Made by a program: the position numbers and the translations under genes. From Capitella teleta (taxonomy: Eukaryota > Annelida > Polychaeta > Capitellidae), in NCBI GenBank assembly GCA_000328365.1, contig KB310768.1, positions 318,008 through 382,007 of the forward strand: a stretch of 64,000 nucleotides of DNA, in the 5' to 3' direction. Every line of letters starts with the position of its first letter. Position 1 is the stretch's first letter. This document shows positions 1 through 10,975 of this stretch, piece by piece. Under the pieces are notes generated by a model. It was not told the DNA's origin. It worked only from the letters and a program-made list of their open reading frames with translations, and did no database searches.

Positions 1-40
1 AGCTAAAGCTACCCTTACTAACTAGTAACTAGTAACTTAG

Positions 41-857
41 TAGCTCCCCAAGGGTAGCGGAGTAGTTCCCACACACCGCTACCGCGTATCGCCATTGACT
101 CCCATAGCGACAGTGAGTTGTGAACTTTTGTGAAGATGTAGAATTCTTTGTGATCCAAAAATCACTATTTATACTAGCTGGTGAAAATCTTTGAATACTT
201 CATTCCATAAAAAGTCAACTTTTGTACACGTTGCTACCTGTTGAACGATGTTTCACAGCTTTTTAACAACAATATTTGAGAATCAACAACATCGCGCCAT
301 GTTGTGAACGGCAATGACCCAGAATGCATCTGATGCACGAGACCGGAATGTCAACATAAGCACGTGCGCTTTTTGTTTACAAAATATGACAGCTCTTATC
401 TGGAGTCAGTCTGTACAATTGAATGATCGTATATTGAGGGAAATGTTTGCTGCTCCATTACCTTCCACGTGTTTAGGTGCGAGCAAAAAAAGAATAAAGT
501 TCAAGATGGCACTCATAAATGGGATCGATGACAGCTGTCAAAACATATCTCGCGAGACTTGAAGATCACGCGTGATCTCGCGATATTTCCACGCGAGAAC
601 AACAATGGTTGCGAAGTTATATGTTCAAACATCCACAATCTTCGTTTTTATATTAATTACTCTTCATTTTCTCGTGTAACAGCTCAAGTGGTGGTTATTT
701 TTCGATTTCTAAATACATCTAGCTGCTAAAAACATTCTTACATTGTAGGAGGACTCGGCGTGATATAAATGATATTGCTCTAAAATATAGTCGCTGTTAC
801 AAAGACCTGTTCATGCAGTAGCGGTGTGTGTGCACTACGCTACGGCTTGGGGAGCTA
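41..857. mobile_element. Non-autonomous DNA transposon, hAT-like by target-site length
   Basis: The two ends are inverted copies of each other. The left end starts TAGCTCCCCAAG and the right end finishes CTTGGGGAGCTA, and similarity continues inward for about 45-50 bp to CACACACCGCTAC on the left and its complement near 817 on the right. An identical 8-bp direct repeat GTAACTTA flanks the element at 32-39 and 858-865, as expected for an 8-bp target-site duplication. The interior (about 720 bp) has no transposase-like frame, so it would depend on an enzyme encoded elsewhere. Eight-bp duplications are typical of hAT elements, but the terminal bases are not the usual CAG start, so the superfamily is an inference. 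Confidence 0.72.
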
Positions 858-1545
858 GTAACTTACCTGACATACTATCATAACCACAGGGGGTCTTACC
901 AGTGAGCGAGCAGATGTATGCTTTCTGCCCATATATATAATATCAAGGGAAGTCACTGATTCCTGTCAATCTTAGGACGCTTGCCTCGAAAGCAATCTTC
1001 TCTTCAAAAGAGGGAGCCGAAACTTCGGATCTGGCAAGATCACCAATAAATGAAACGATTGACACCAATAATCTCGTACGGCAACGCCTAATTACTAATT
1101 AATTGGCCAAAAATCCAATCAGTTGCAAAACGACTAGCAACGGGTACGATGCATCCATTTTGTCGGACCGCAGAAAATTTTCAGCCCGCAGCGAACTCAC
1201 TCGCAAAATGGCGTTTGTTTACTTCTTCACGAAGTGATATTTTGTTGCGGGTTTTAATTAATGTAAGTTCGACATGATGGTACTCGCTCATATTGTTTTT
1301 TCTTGGAGCATAAATATACCATCTAACGTCTGGAGGGATTAAACACAAGGATTTGTCGGATAATATGTCTATATTTATCATGCAATCGGCTGAGTGTGGA
1401 GCCTCGCTGCCAGTAGACGCAAAAAGAAGCGGTTTACCGTCGGGCGAGGTATACAGACCTCGCCCGAGAATCTGTGCTACTAGTAACTTAGTTTCATGGA
1501 TGATCATGAGGATGATGGTAATCTCGTTCCAAGACTATGATATAA

Positions 1546-1692
1546 TATTGATAATTAGATCCCCACAGATTATGGCTACAAAATGCAGCTAATAGAAAGG
1601 TAGCTGACATACTTATCATAATTCATACTAGCTGTTTTTTCATTCTGTCGCCATATTCATTATGATAATCTGTGGGGATCTAATTATCAATA
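1546..1692. repeat. Fold-back (long inverted repeat) element
   Basis: Arms 1546-1572 and 1666-1692 are perfect 27-bp inverted copies, each containing AGATCCCCACAGATTA or its complement. Inside the perfect arms the pairing continues imperfectly: the stretch starting TATGGCTACAAAATG on the left pairs with the complement of CATTCTGTCGCCATA on the right, with a small insertion. The whole 147 bp could therefore fold into one long hairpin. It looks like a small MITE or fold-back element. I do not see a clear target duplication. Confidence 0.7.
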
Positions 1693-1854
1693 ATGATAAT
1701 CAATATACTGTGCTGCTGGTCGCTTTTATTGATTATTCAACACAATAGGGTCCATGGCTCTTACACTTCTTGGTCTCCAAATTCTTTGGTTTAGTCACTA
1801 AGATAAAAACTGAAGCAATTGTTAAGCGAGAACTGAGATTTTAATGGCATGAAA

Positions 1855-1860
1855 TTTATT
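1855..1860 (-). terminator. Poly(A) signal for the small secreted-peptide gene
   Basis: TTTATT on the plus strand reads AATAAA on the minus strand, 45 nt beyond the stop codon at 1905. It supports the gene model at 1905-2147. Confidence 0.6.
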
Positions 1861-1904
1861 TCAGCTTTGTTGTCTACAAGGTGTACTGCGTTTTCATCGA
1901 TTCT

Positions 1905-2147
1905 TTAACGCAATGGAAATGTTGTATCCATTGGAAATGTGAAAACAGCGGCTAGTCTGGGTTTGCGGGCATGGTGTTCCTCTTCAGGAGGGTGAGCAAT
2001 ATCTGCAATTATTATGTAATATTTGACCACAGGGGACCAATAGACAAGTATTTGCTCACCTTGTGAGGGAGGTGCCTGACCAATGGGGACTGTGGTCACT
2101 CCGACTACCAAAAGGACGACAAGGAGGACGGCAATTGGACTCTTCAT
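1905..2147 (-). CDS. Small secreted peptide precursor, two exons, 61 aa, family unknown
   Basis: Model: exon 1 is 2147-2060 and exon 2 is 2002-1905, separated by a 57-bp intron with donor AAG|GTGAGC and acceptor TTGCAG. The predicted protein starts MKSPIAVLLVVLLVVGVTT, a classic signal peptide, followed by a short acidic and basic mature region with no cysteine (PPSQ, HPPEEEHHARKPRL, ending FPMDTTFPLR). If cleavage falls after PIG the mature peptide would begin with Gln. A good splice acceptor (TTTGTTCTCAG) lies two bases before the ATG, so the 5' UTR is spliced cis or trans. AATAAA follows 45 nt after the stop. The intron is a multiple of three and has no stop, so an unspliced message would encode a longer form. 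An upstream in-frame ATG at 2219 would add a non-signal leader and is less likely. I recognise no family; a peptide hormone or host-defence peptide is conjecture. Confidence 0.6.
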   Translation of the reverse strand: MKSPIAVLLVVLLVVGVTTVPIGQAPPSQGEQILVYWSPVVKYYIIIADIAHPPEEEHHARKPRLAAVFTFPMDTTFPLR

Positions 2148-2219
2148 GGCTGAGAACAAATGAATTGAAAACCATACAGTACAAGATATGACCATGCATG
2201 TATTTAACTTTGGATTCAA

Positions 2220-3563
2220 ACATTCAAAGCTTAATGCCAGTACTCTGAAGCTCCTTACATAAAATGCTTAAAAAACAGTTCATAATTTAAAACTCAGCAA
2301 ACATAACAGATCAAAATAAGGGAATCTTTAAAATCTCCTTCAGAACATTCTTTCCTTTCACTGCCGTCTTCAGTGCTGAGGCACACGTTAGCCCCATGTG
2401 CCGCTCTCTTCCACCTTCGCTGCATCTCTGAGATCGGCCGATTTCAGATGACCAAAGCAGTGCCCACCCTCATGCATTCTCATGCACACACTCTCATGCA
2501 TTCTCATGTGATGAGTGACTTTTGTCACCTGGCTGCAAACGTCATCATCGCTTTCTTCTGATTCTCTGAGCAAAGTGATATCACTCGCTATTGCTGAGTG
2601 TTATTGCGTGTGTGTCTATTTCTAAGTTCACATCGCCCATTCCTTCCAATAGACAGATAGTCTATCCTTCCAATATAGGTTGATTACAAATTAAAGTAAG
2701 ATAATATATCAGAGATCCCCTTAGAAATTCAGCCACTATTAGTGAATGAAGCTTCTTACCAATGGATGATTGGGTTGTTGAACTTGAATGTCTTTGTCGT
2801 TCTGTGAATGCTTCTCCTCAATCGTGGATACTTTATATCAAAAAAGCCTTTCAGCCACCTACGTCAATCTGTTTGCAAATTTCCTGTTTGCGTTATCTTT
2901 TATTTTATTTCATTTTTATGGCAGCGCAGAGAGGGATTGTTGGTACTTTAAATCTGGTCTAATTAAGCTGTGAATTGTTTAATCTTAATTGTTAATCTTA
3001 TCTTAATATTATCATTGGAAGCGTTTGAATTCTAATTCCTAATTTCAATCGTTTTAGTTCAGGAAATAGAAGACAAATAGTTTTACCTTTATTGCTGTGA
3101 TTTGATCCAAGGTATGATACATCACTGAATAATTGCAATTAATGGCTCAATTAACCTTATTCAGATTCCAGTCATGCATCGTAAAGTAAAATTCAATAAA
3201 ATATTGTGTTAGATTAAATGTAGTCAAATATTCTGTCTGCAAATCTATCGAAACATAAAAATACCTAAAGGAACACAGCCCGCAAAAATCCTAAACCAGT
3301 TTGTTCTTTTAATGTTTTCATTTTGATAATTAACGAAATGCATGTACACGTATTATATTTCATGTTATTTCATCTTTAATTTTCAAATTATAATTTTCAT
3401 TATTTGTTGTACTTGTACATTGTTCTACCACAAATTCATTTCTGTTCTGAACGAATAAATATTTACGGTTGTGCGAACAGAGGTTTATTGTAACAAAGAG
3501 AGAAGAATGAGAAGTATACAAAGCAAAAGATATCGCATCTCACATGTCGCTCATAAGGACTCT
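2220..3563. other. Intergenic AT-rich DNA
   Basis: I see no gene. There is a short internal repeat of CTCATGCATTCTCATG near 2470-2515. Open frames here are under 70 codons and overlap one another. Confidence 0.5.
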
Positions 3564-3569
3564 TTTATT
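3564..3569 (-). terminator. Poly(A) signal for the candidate gene ending at 3611 or 3652
   Basis: TTTATT on the plus strand reads AATAAA on the minus strand, 42 nt past a TAG at 3611 and about 83 nt past the alternative TGA at 3652. Confidence 0.45.
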
Positions 3570-3610
3570 TTTAAATTTGAGAAAAGGACGAGGGGGGGGG
3601 GGAGGGAGTT

Positions 3611-4353
3611 CTAACAGGCGCCTTTGTGCACAAATGTACTTTGGTGTGAGATCATAGCCACTGGCTGACCTTTTTGATCCTGGGGCCCAGTGAGAGCAAG
3701 GCGTGGAAGAACTGCCTTGTCCTGCAAGCGATCCGTGCTTCTCCAAAAGAGCACTGATTAACATTAATCTGCTGCACGCGGTAGCATCTTACCACTTGGA
3801 ATGTGTAATCATTGACATCTGAAACAAAACTAAATTGACAACTAAAACATGACAACACTTGTTAGTTGAGTTGCAGGGTTTTAACTGGGAACGAGCGATC
3901 TCCGGATGTCCTTAATTTATTCAAATGTGTAATTTTTAGTGGACTGTTTACTCTGAAAGCTACCAGAATGAGCACGTAAATATATTTAGTATTTATGTGA
4001 ACAATAGGCAACCGATAAATAATAGAGGCATGTAGGCGTTTGGGTCGAGTTGGAATCTTAATTTGAGGCACATGTATTGTATATGAAAAAGCTTGAAAGT
4101 CGAACAAGAGAAAAAAAATATATATACAGGTGCATAATATAATTTATTCTTATTGATTTTATTCATTTGTAAATTTAAGTTGTCATGTTTTCTTTTACCT
4201 CACATAATTAGATATCCGGGATAACTAATTCCAAGTGTCTCTTAATAATGATTCCAATACATATACCCTGCACACTGGGAAGCCGCCAAACGAGAGGGGT
4301 CCTGGAGCATACTCCCTGGAATATTTGGCGCACGATTGACCAAAAGAAAAGAG
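3611..4353 (-). CDS. Candidate 3' end of an unidentified gene (three exons)
   Basis: A chain of consensus splice sites and a poly(A) signal suggest the last exons of a minus-strand gene. Candidate exons are 4353-4267 (acceptor TGTTTTTAG, donor AGG|GTATAT), 3818-3793 (acceptor TTTTGTTTCAG, donor GTG|GTAAGA) and 3721 downward (acceptor CGCTTGCAG, 71-bp intron). Two phase-consistent readings exist. Reading A gives 29 codons containing YSREYAPGPLSFGGFPVCR, then a frame stopping at 3652. Reading B uses a later acceptor in the first exon (4315), passes through DVNDYTFQV and ends with VAMISHQSTFVHKGAC at 3611. I recognise neither product and the upstream exons were not found. Treat this as a gene end whose frame is undecided. 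Confidence 0.33.
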
Positions 4354-4521
4354 CTAAAAACATTGAAAATTTAAGAAATATATATGCATATCCTGTCATG
4401 TATTCATTTGTTTATTTACTGGGGCATCACCCCCTCCCCGGGGTTCTCTTGGCCACGCCATTGGTAGATGTATAATTAGCATTTGATGAAGAAAGAAAGA
4501 ACAGTGTGCTCTGTATTGCAG

Positions 4522-7500
4522 GCATTGGACATCAGATTAGGAGACAATGATTGCTTGGTCGCTCGGTCGAGATGTTATCTCCAGCTTGGAGACACAACGA
4601 AGGCGCTTGCTGATGCGGAGTCTTCTCTGTCAGAGGACAACAACAACCACAAGGTGAGCACACGTACGTCCTGCATCATCCGCCTCTTTTATTGGATCTG
4701 TTTTTTTCTCTTCGAGGGTTTATACCAGAAAGCTGAGGCGCTGTACGCCAGTGGTGAGTTTGAGCTGGCGTTGGTCTTCTACCACCGTGGACACAAACTG
4801 CGTCCGGAACTTCAGGAATTTAGACTCGGAATTCAGAAGGCGCAGGAGGCCATCGACAATTCCGTTGGTGGTAGGTGTTAAAAAAAACTCATTAATATGC
4901 GGGTGAATTTTGGGTGAATCTGAGATGCAAATGCCATATGACGCTTTGATTAATTATTTTTGCTTGCAGCTCCTGAGAGAGTAACCCTAACTAAGGAAGG
5001 AGATTTGACTTTCTTTGAACAGCAAGCTGAGGTTTGTATTTTATTGCTAACGAGTTTATGTTGTTAAAATTTTCAATTTATACGCACAGCAAGGGAAGAA
5101 GGGAAATGGACGAACGAAGAAAGCAACTAGCTACGGTCGCATGCCAACCAAAATCACTTCCAAGAAAGTGATTCCACCATCGGCAGCCAAAGATAAAACG
5201 GTTAAAGAGCTGCTTGGGAACCTCTACGCTGATCGATTGTTTCTGGATTGTCTTCTTCGTGAAACTGGTGAGCGTCCATTTTGATTTTTAACGCATTCTG
5301 ATTTGCACTTTTTTCCGTTGGTTTATGGTGGTTTATGGTGGTTACGATGATTCTAAAAGATATTGAAATTGAACATTTCATAATTTTACTTGCTAATTTT
5401 ATGCACTGTTTTTGAGAGAAATATTAACAGAATGCTGTCATTTTTTAACGATAAACTTTTGTAGATTAACTTCCTTTGATGTTATTCATTTTTCCAGATG
5501 TTACATGCGTCAAATGGTTGTGAAGGTAATTAGTTGTTGCGTGTTGCTTATTTTAGCTGCTTTGTGGTAATTGTCATAGAACATACATTTTGTATTTTTT
5601 GAGTTAATCAACTTAATGGTAAGTGTTGCATGCGTCTCCAAAGGCAGTTTTGAAGATTTGAGATAATTTTTGGTTGTTCTCTCGTTCCAATTGATAAATT
5701 ATCTGCCGAAATGAGAATCAAATCAAGAAGTTATAGAAGTATGCATAATTGTAAATATCTCCTGCATTAACTCATAACATACTTATTTTCTCAATAATTT
5801 CTAATTTATCTTGATAGATATTCATCAAAACGTCAATATAATTTAATTCTCAGAAGCATAGAATATATCATAATAATTCTCCTATGATAATTGAATTCCT
5901 AGTTTGAATTTATTATCAGATTCAAGTAAAGCAACATTAATAAAATTCCAGACCCTCTCTCGGACCGTGGTCGTCACGTGTATGACATAATCTACAACGG
6001 AATCATGTTCCTCGAGGGAAGAACAGATTTCTGGCGCCAGCAGAAACCCATGTACTGCAGGAGGAAAGAAAGATTCCAACCGAAATCCAAAGATTCACAC
6101 AAGTCAAACATCAACGAATATATCGTTAGAACTCTCACGGATATTGACGACGGTGAAATAAGATAGGAAAAGGAGAGTCGTTTTGTGGAATTAGTTTATT
6201 TGCAGCGCAAGCTGATGGACGATATGCTGATAGTTTGCGGAGAGCAGAGAAATGTCTTAAAACGTTGGATAATTATAACCAAGATGATGTCGAAAACAAG
6301 TATGTCGTGAACTCATGGCTTTGGACTTGCTCTTATCTTATCTGATCTGATCTTATCTTATCTTATTGCACAGGGAAGAGATCATTGCCACACTGCATAG
6401 TAGCATTGGTAATGCATGTTTGGAAACAGGAGATTTGCAACGAGCGTGCCACGAACATTCGCGGGACTTGGATATTTCTAATCACATGTGAGTGATTTGT
6501 TCGGTAATCGCATTTTGAATTTAATTTATGCAAATTAGGCTCTTAATTATGCACGTCTCATTTTTCTTTCAGTGAATCGGAAGACGGAAAATCACGCGCT
6601 TTGGATAATTTAGGTCGCGTTTATGCTCGCAAAGGAGAATACCAGAAGGCCATTGACGTGTGGGTGATGATTAAGATCACTAAATATTCCTATTTTGCAA
6701 CTTGAAATTAGGTCGATTTGCTGTGACATACTATTTCACATTCAGGGATTTATTCTCTAAGCAGGTTATAAATTATTAATATCAGATTATCCGTGTTATA
6801 AAATTACCAACAAATAATATGCTCTATTGTGTCGAGAGAGATTTTAGAGGATTCCTTTGATCCAAAATCCCCTCTTCACAATCAGTTTAATTCACTTTGA
6901 GTACAAATAGATTAAAATGAGGAATGCCTTTTGCTGAACTCTGAACTCTGTAATAATTGTAACAAAACCATAAAAATTAGTGATGGGCGAATATTGAATC
7001 CGTCCGAATGTTCAAAGCCGAAGTTTTGAGTCGTCAATATTCGTCAAAGCCGAATACGGAGCCGAATATATAAGCACTCCATTGCTGCAATACTGCTACC
7101 TTCATTATGTAGGCTAGTGAGCTCAATTAAGAGACGCCTCTTCAGGCAGCTGACCAATTAGGAATAGCCGCCATATGATTGGTCATGTTCAGCCATGTGT
7201 GTTGATGCCATGCCTTTTTCGAAGCCAATTAGTTCAACGAAATTTACAATAGTGGACCCGGTGATAATCCAGTGATAAAGCCCAAAGCCCCTATGCAAAC
7301 AACGAATAAAGAAATTGTGCTCAATTAGAGCAATGATGTCATATTTCTAATTCTTTAAAGCAGACATACCTTCCAAACATTGGTAAAGTATTTATATTCA
7401 GTTTAAAACTTCAATTGTGAAAGTTTGTTCTTTTCATTAGCAATTTGGACAGTGGTAGAGTCGAGCAGTGTTTGTTGATTGCCATCCTTTGTTATGCATT

Positions 7501-8515
7501 AAAGCGTTTAATTACAACAAGTAATGCAGGTGCTGGCACACAAGCGAGTAAACAAAGTGACATGGAGAGTCTAATTGATACGGGAGAAAATTAATTTTCA
7601 TATTCGGATTCGTTGAACTTTTTTCATTTTAAGCCAAAGCTTTGGAGATTTGCCAATATTTGTAGAAGTCACTAATAAATCCTTTTGTTCATGCACCAAA
7701 GACGATATCTGATTAGAACGTTAACTCCTCAGGTGGAGCAGCAAACTTTCAATGACGAAATCTGACCTTGAATCGACCTGGTTGTACCACGAAATAGGTC
7801 GCTGTCATCTGGAGATTGGCAATTATTCCGAAGCGCTTGAGTTTGGAGAGAAAGCGAAAGATGCAGCTAAATCAGCGGACGATGACATGTGGCGGCTGAA
7901 CTCGGTCGTTCTCGTGGCTCAGTCGGAAGTTAAGTTGGAGCGGCTGCAGGAGGCGCTCGGATCATTCCAGGCGGCTATGGAAATGGCTAAAGTGCAGAAC
8001 GACAAAGCGGCTGAGTCAGCCATCAAAAAAGCCATCGACGACATCAACAATAAAATCGTCAACGGAATTAAATTCGGTAAAGAGTCATCTTTGAGAGTTA
8101 CATTAATCCCATGCATTCCCTGGTTCTTAAATTAAATTTCCCTCTTCTCCAATTTACGTATTTAATTCTTAATAACTTTTCTTCCGCTACAGAAGGCTCC
8201 AGTCAAAAGGAAATCACGCCAGAACCACAGAAAGAGAAATCTCCCGAACCTCCGAAGAAATCTCCAAGCCCAACCCCATCTCCCCCGGTTAAGGAAGCAA
8301 CGCCAGTTGAAGAGAAGACACCCGAGAAGACCCCAACACACGACCCTTCACCCTCCCCACCCCCTCAGGGCAAATCTCCCTCAATCAAATCCCCAATGCC
8401 CGCTCCAACCAAGACTCCTTCGAGGGAAGAGGACGACCAATCCCTGGCCCCCACTCCCAAACCAATCACTGCGACCCCTGAGGGAAAAGAGGAAGCCACG
8501 TCCACCAATGAATAG
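4522..8515 (+). CDS. ODAD4: Outer dynein arm docking complex subunit 4 (TTC25), 5' end missing
   Basis: Ten exons were read: 4522-4653, 4717-4870, 4970-5031, 5090-5267, 5952-6152, 6206-6299, 6374-6487, 6573-6659, 7733-8076 and 8193-8515, giving 562 aa with all phases agreeing. The translation tracks vertebrate TTC25 closely: DNDCLVARSRCYLQLGD, then GEFELALVFYHRGHKLRP, GIQKAQEAIDNSVG, DFWRQQKPMY, RALDNLGRVYARKGEYQKAI and TWLYHEIGRCHLEIGNY. These are the N-terminal and C-terminal TPR blocks that tie outer dynein arms to the ciliary doublet docking complex. The last exon is a low-complexity Pro/Lys/Glu tail (SPEPPKKSPSPTPSPP), as tails vary in this family. The 4522 exon begins at an acceptor (TGTATTGCAG), so at least one exon with the start codon lies upstream; I could not find it. 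The GAC-GT|G-TGG junction across the 1.07-kb intron restores the conserved W. AATAAA follows at 8575. Confidence 0.93.
6976..7675. mobile_element. Probable hAT-like non-autonomous element in an ODAD4 intron
   Basis: The 1.07-kb intron 6660-7732 is mostly one stretch whose ends are inverted: ATTAGTGATGGGCGAATATTG at the left and, read on the other strand, ATTAGTGACTTC..AAATATTGG at the right. The left end also carries several CGAATATT or GCCGAAT motifs repeated in both orientations, as in subterminal transposase-binding repeats. No coding frame is present. Terminal similarity is imperfect and I see no clean target duplication. Confidence 0.4.
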
Positions 8516-8574
8516 AGGAACACTCGTCAGCGGATCGCATCATTCAGACCGCGTTCTATGTTCGGGTCATTCAA

Positions 8575-8580
8575 AATAAA
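8575..8580 (+). terminator. Poly(A) signal of ODAD4
   Basis: AATAAA lies 60 nt after the TAG stop, within TTCAAAATAAATCTGC. Confidence 0.7.
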
Positions 8581-8585
8581 TCTGC

Positions 8586-9883
8586 ATTCAAAATTAGTTT
8601 TGGTTTTATTGGTTTTGATTATTGTAAATTTCACATTTAGGAGACGATGATTGTATCTATGAAAAATTTCCTGACAATTCAACTTGACGAAAAGCTCATT
8701 TATTTTGTTATCAGCAAAGAATCAAGACACGAAAAAACATTGAACATGATTGGCACATCATGGAAACGAGAGATATTAAAATGACATAAATTATTCACGA
8801 CACGAATAGCTACTGACTCCACACTTCGTTTCAAACGCACAAAATAGTACGAAAGAAGGAAGTATTGGTGGTCCCGAATATATGAATAAATTATGATAAT
8901 GGAGAGAACTATTGTAGAAGTATTTCAACCAATCACAGAGCAGAAGGCAGTTCAAAAAGGCTGAATATATTATATCAAATAAGGAGTATTTTAATACGAA
9001 ATGGAATGATAATAGCTAGATAAGGAGGTGATGGTGAAAATACATACACAGATTTGAGATGTATTTTAAACGGGCCAATCACAAAAGCGCATTTCACAAC
9101 ATCAGAAGTTAACATGCATATGGACCACTGAGAAGATATTTTTGTTATATTTTTTTTCTTCAAGAAAATAATATTGAAAAAATTGTAAGATTCATAATGA
9201 AATTTTTTTAGACTCATATTATTAATACAAAAGTATACGGCATGGAATGTTAGTGCATGCGCACTCATTTGAACAATACAGAGTTACGAGATTATTTTCA
9301 GCCCAACCAACTCTATAAATATTGAATAGCATCTACATACTGGTAGACAAATATATTACTAAGCAAACATTGTGACATATAAAAATGTATAAATACTGTA
9401 TTAGTTACAAAAAATAAAATATAATAAAATATCAAAACACAACAAATATCAAACATATTTCAAATAAATTCTTGATCAACATTTTAACTGATTTTAATAT
9501 TATTGAGCAGAGAAGAACTGATCCTGTGTGAGAAATCCAGGGTACTTAATCAGTAACCAGCCCACAGAACTCAATCTGAGATTCAAGCAATATCATGATT
9601 CTTTATGCTTAGCTCAAAATTAAATAGAATGAAGTAAACATTATTATGCAAATAAGCACATAAATTATTCAAAATTTGACATCTTTTTTTCATGAAGAAC
9701 ATTTGAGATTTCGCTATTTTTTCCCAAGCGACATTAAAAAACGCTAGAAAAAAAATAAATAAAAAGTGATCAACCCACACGTAGATACAAAATGTAAATA
9801 CTAAAACAAAACAGTAAAACTAAGAATATAACATATTAATAATGTATAAACAATGTATATAATGTATAAAGTGTATAAACCAC
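8586..9883. other. Intergenic DNA between convergent ODAD4 and PAQR genes
   Basis: AT-rich with no supportable gene. Part is probably 3' UTR of the PAQR gene, because a minus-strand AATAAA (plus TTTATT at 8699-8704) is the nearest clear signal downstream of that gene. Confidence 0.5.
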
Positions 9884-10975
9884 CTACTCCACATGGGGGC
9901 GGAGCTTAGACCGACGACTGACGTCATTGGTCAGTTGCCTGTCAATCAAATGGTGACCTGATTTGCCATTGGTCAATCCAGCACCATTACATAAATTATT
10001 CAATTTGGTTAAATCCTCAGATGAGGTAGATTTCAAGATAACGCCATCAAGCTGCATCCAGAAATAATACAGAATAACGAGATTGAACCCAACGACTGCG
10101 ACCATCAGCAGGATTGAATAGGACGGCTGGTGAGCGTCCATCAGCTGCCGCCTTTGTAACATGTCCATTCGCATGCCGGTCATCAGATCATGCGTGCCCA
10201 TCACAGAGACAACATGGAATAATTGGTGCGACTGGCCAATGATGTCAAAGCGACCGGGAGAGAGTCGTTCGGGGAGGTGGGAGGAGTAGATCAAGGCGGA
10301 GAGGAACGCAAAGACAGACTGCCGCACGTGGTAATGCATGCCACCGAGGCTGAAATCAACCACGTCTCCGTGGATTGCGCGATAGCACACGGGAAGGACA
10401 TCAAAGAGGTAAGGCACAGCGAACGACAGGATGCGGAACATCTTCTTCCGCAGCCCGTGATCCAGGAATCGCGTCCTACAAGACAGGACAAACGACAACA
10501 GAGCGTTGACGACGGCAACCAGCAGATACAGGTGCTGCCACCAGGTGGATATCAGAGCAACGGGAAAGCTGTAGGCGTGATAAGCTATCGCGGTGCCGAT
10601 ACCGAATATGCTGAGAGCGAAGTAATCCAAGAAGAAGCACATGTGTCGCGCTTTCTCTGAGATCGTGTTGAACAAGTGAGCGAGGGCGCTCGCTGTGGGA
10701 AAGAGGGTCATGGAGATGAGGTAGGCCAGCATAGGGAGGCCGTACGCGTCCAGTAAGAGGTTGTATTGGTAGCAATCAGTTACGAGCACAAAGAGGTAGA
10801 AAACAGCAGGAATGAAGTGCGTCCAGAAGTTGACGGTTTCATTGTGCAGGTAGAAACAGCTGCGAAGACAGCTGCGAACCGAGCTGCGAGGGTGACGGTA
10901 GCCGCGGTGGATGTACAGCTCATGGAAGAAAGACGGGATCTCTGAGACGTGGTACAGCTGCAAGGTGGTCGCCAT
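9884..10975 (-). CDS. PAQR-family seven-helix receptor, membrane progestin receptor type
   Basis: Single coding exon, 363 aa. PAQR proteins are integral membrane proteins related to adiponectin and membrane progestin receptors, with a zinc site held by conserved His and Asp residues. The hallmarks are all here: EIPSFFHELYIHRGYRHP and LHNETVNFWTH near residues 12-55, then SALAHLFNTISEKARHMCFF followed by LDYFALSIFGIGTAIA around 95-130, and GRFDIIGQSHQLFHVVSVMG around 245-265. The PERLSPGRFDIIGQSHQLFHV block and the overall layout resemble the mPR branch (PAQR5-9) more than AdipoR. Seven to eight hydrophobic helices are evident. The C-terminal tail (about 60 residues after IILYYFWMQLDG) is polar. 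A splice acceptor (TTCCTTACAG, exon from about 11008) lies 33 nt before the ATG, so the 5' UTR is interrupted. Which paralogue it is cannot be told from the sequence alone. Confidence 0.92.
   Translation of the reverse strand: MATTLQLYHVSEIPSFFHELYIHRGYRHPRSSVRSCLRSCFYLHNETVNFWTHFIPAVFYLFVLVTDCYQYNLLLDAYGLPMLAYLISMTLFPTASALAHLFNTISEKARHMCFFLDYFALSIFGIGTAIAYHAYSFPVALISTWWQHLYLLVAVVNALLSFVLSCRTRFLDHGLRKKMFRILSFAVPYLFDVLPVCYRAIHGDVVDFSLGGMHYHVRQSVFAFLSALIYSSHLPERLSPGRFDIIGQSHQLFHVVSVMGTHDLMTGMRMDMLQRRQLMDAHQPSYSILLMVAVVGFNLVILYYFWMQLDGVILKSTSSEDLTKLNNLCNGAGLTNGKSGHHLIDRQLTNDVSRRSKLRPHVE

Larger units (their letters stand above)
866..1904. other. Intergenic DNA with a short hairpin and a fold-back repeat
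   Basis: No gene is supported here. A 108-codon open frame on the minus strand (1181-1507) matches nothing I recognise. A perfect 10-bp stem with a 6-base loop lies at 1441-1466 (CGGGCGAGGT and its complement). The fold-back repeat at 1546-1692 is listed separately. Confidence 0.6.

Noticed and set aside
1181-1507. 108-codon minus-strand frame
   Set aside because: Looks mildly protein-like but lacks splice sites, poly(A) signal or known family, and contains a hairpin sequence.
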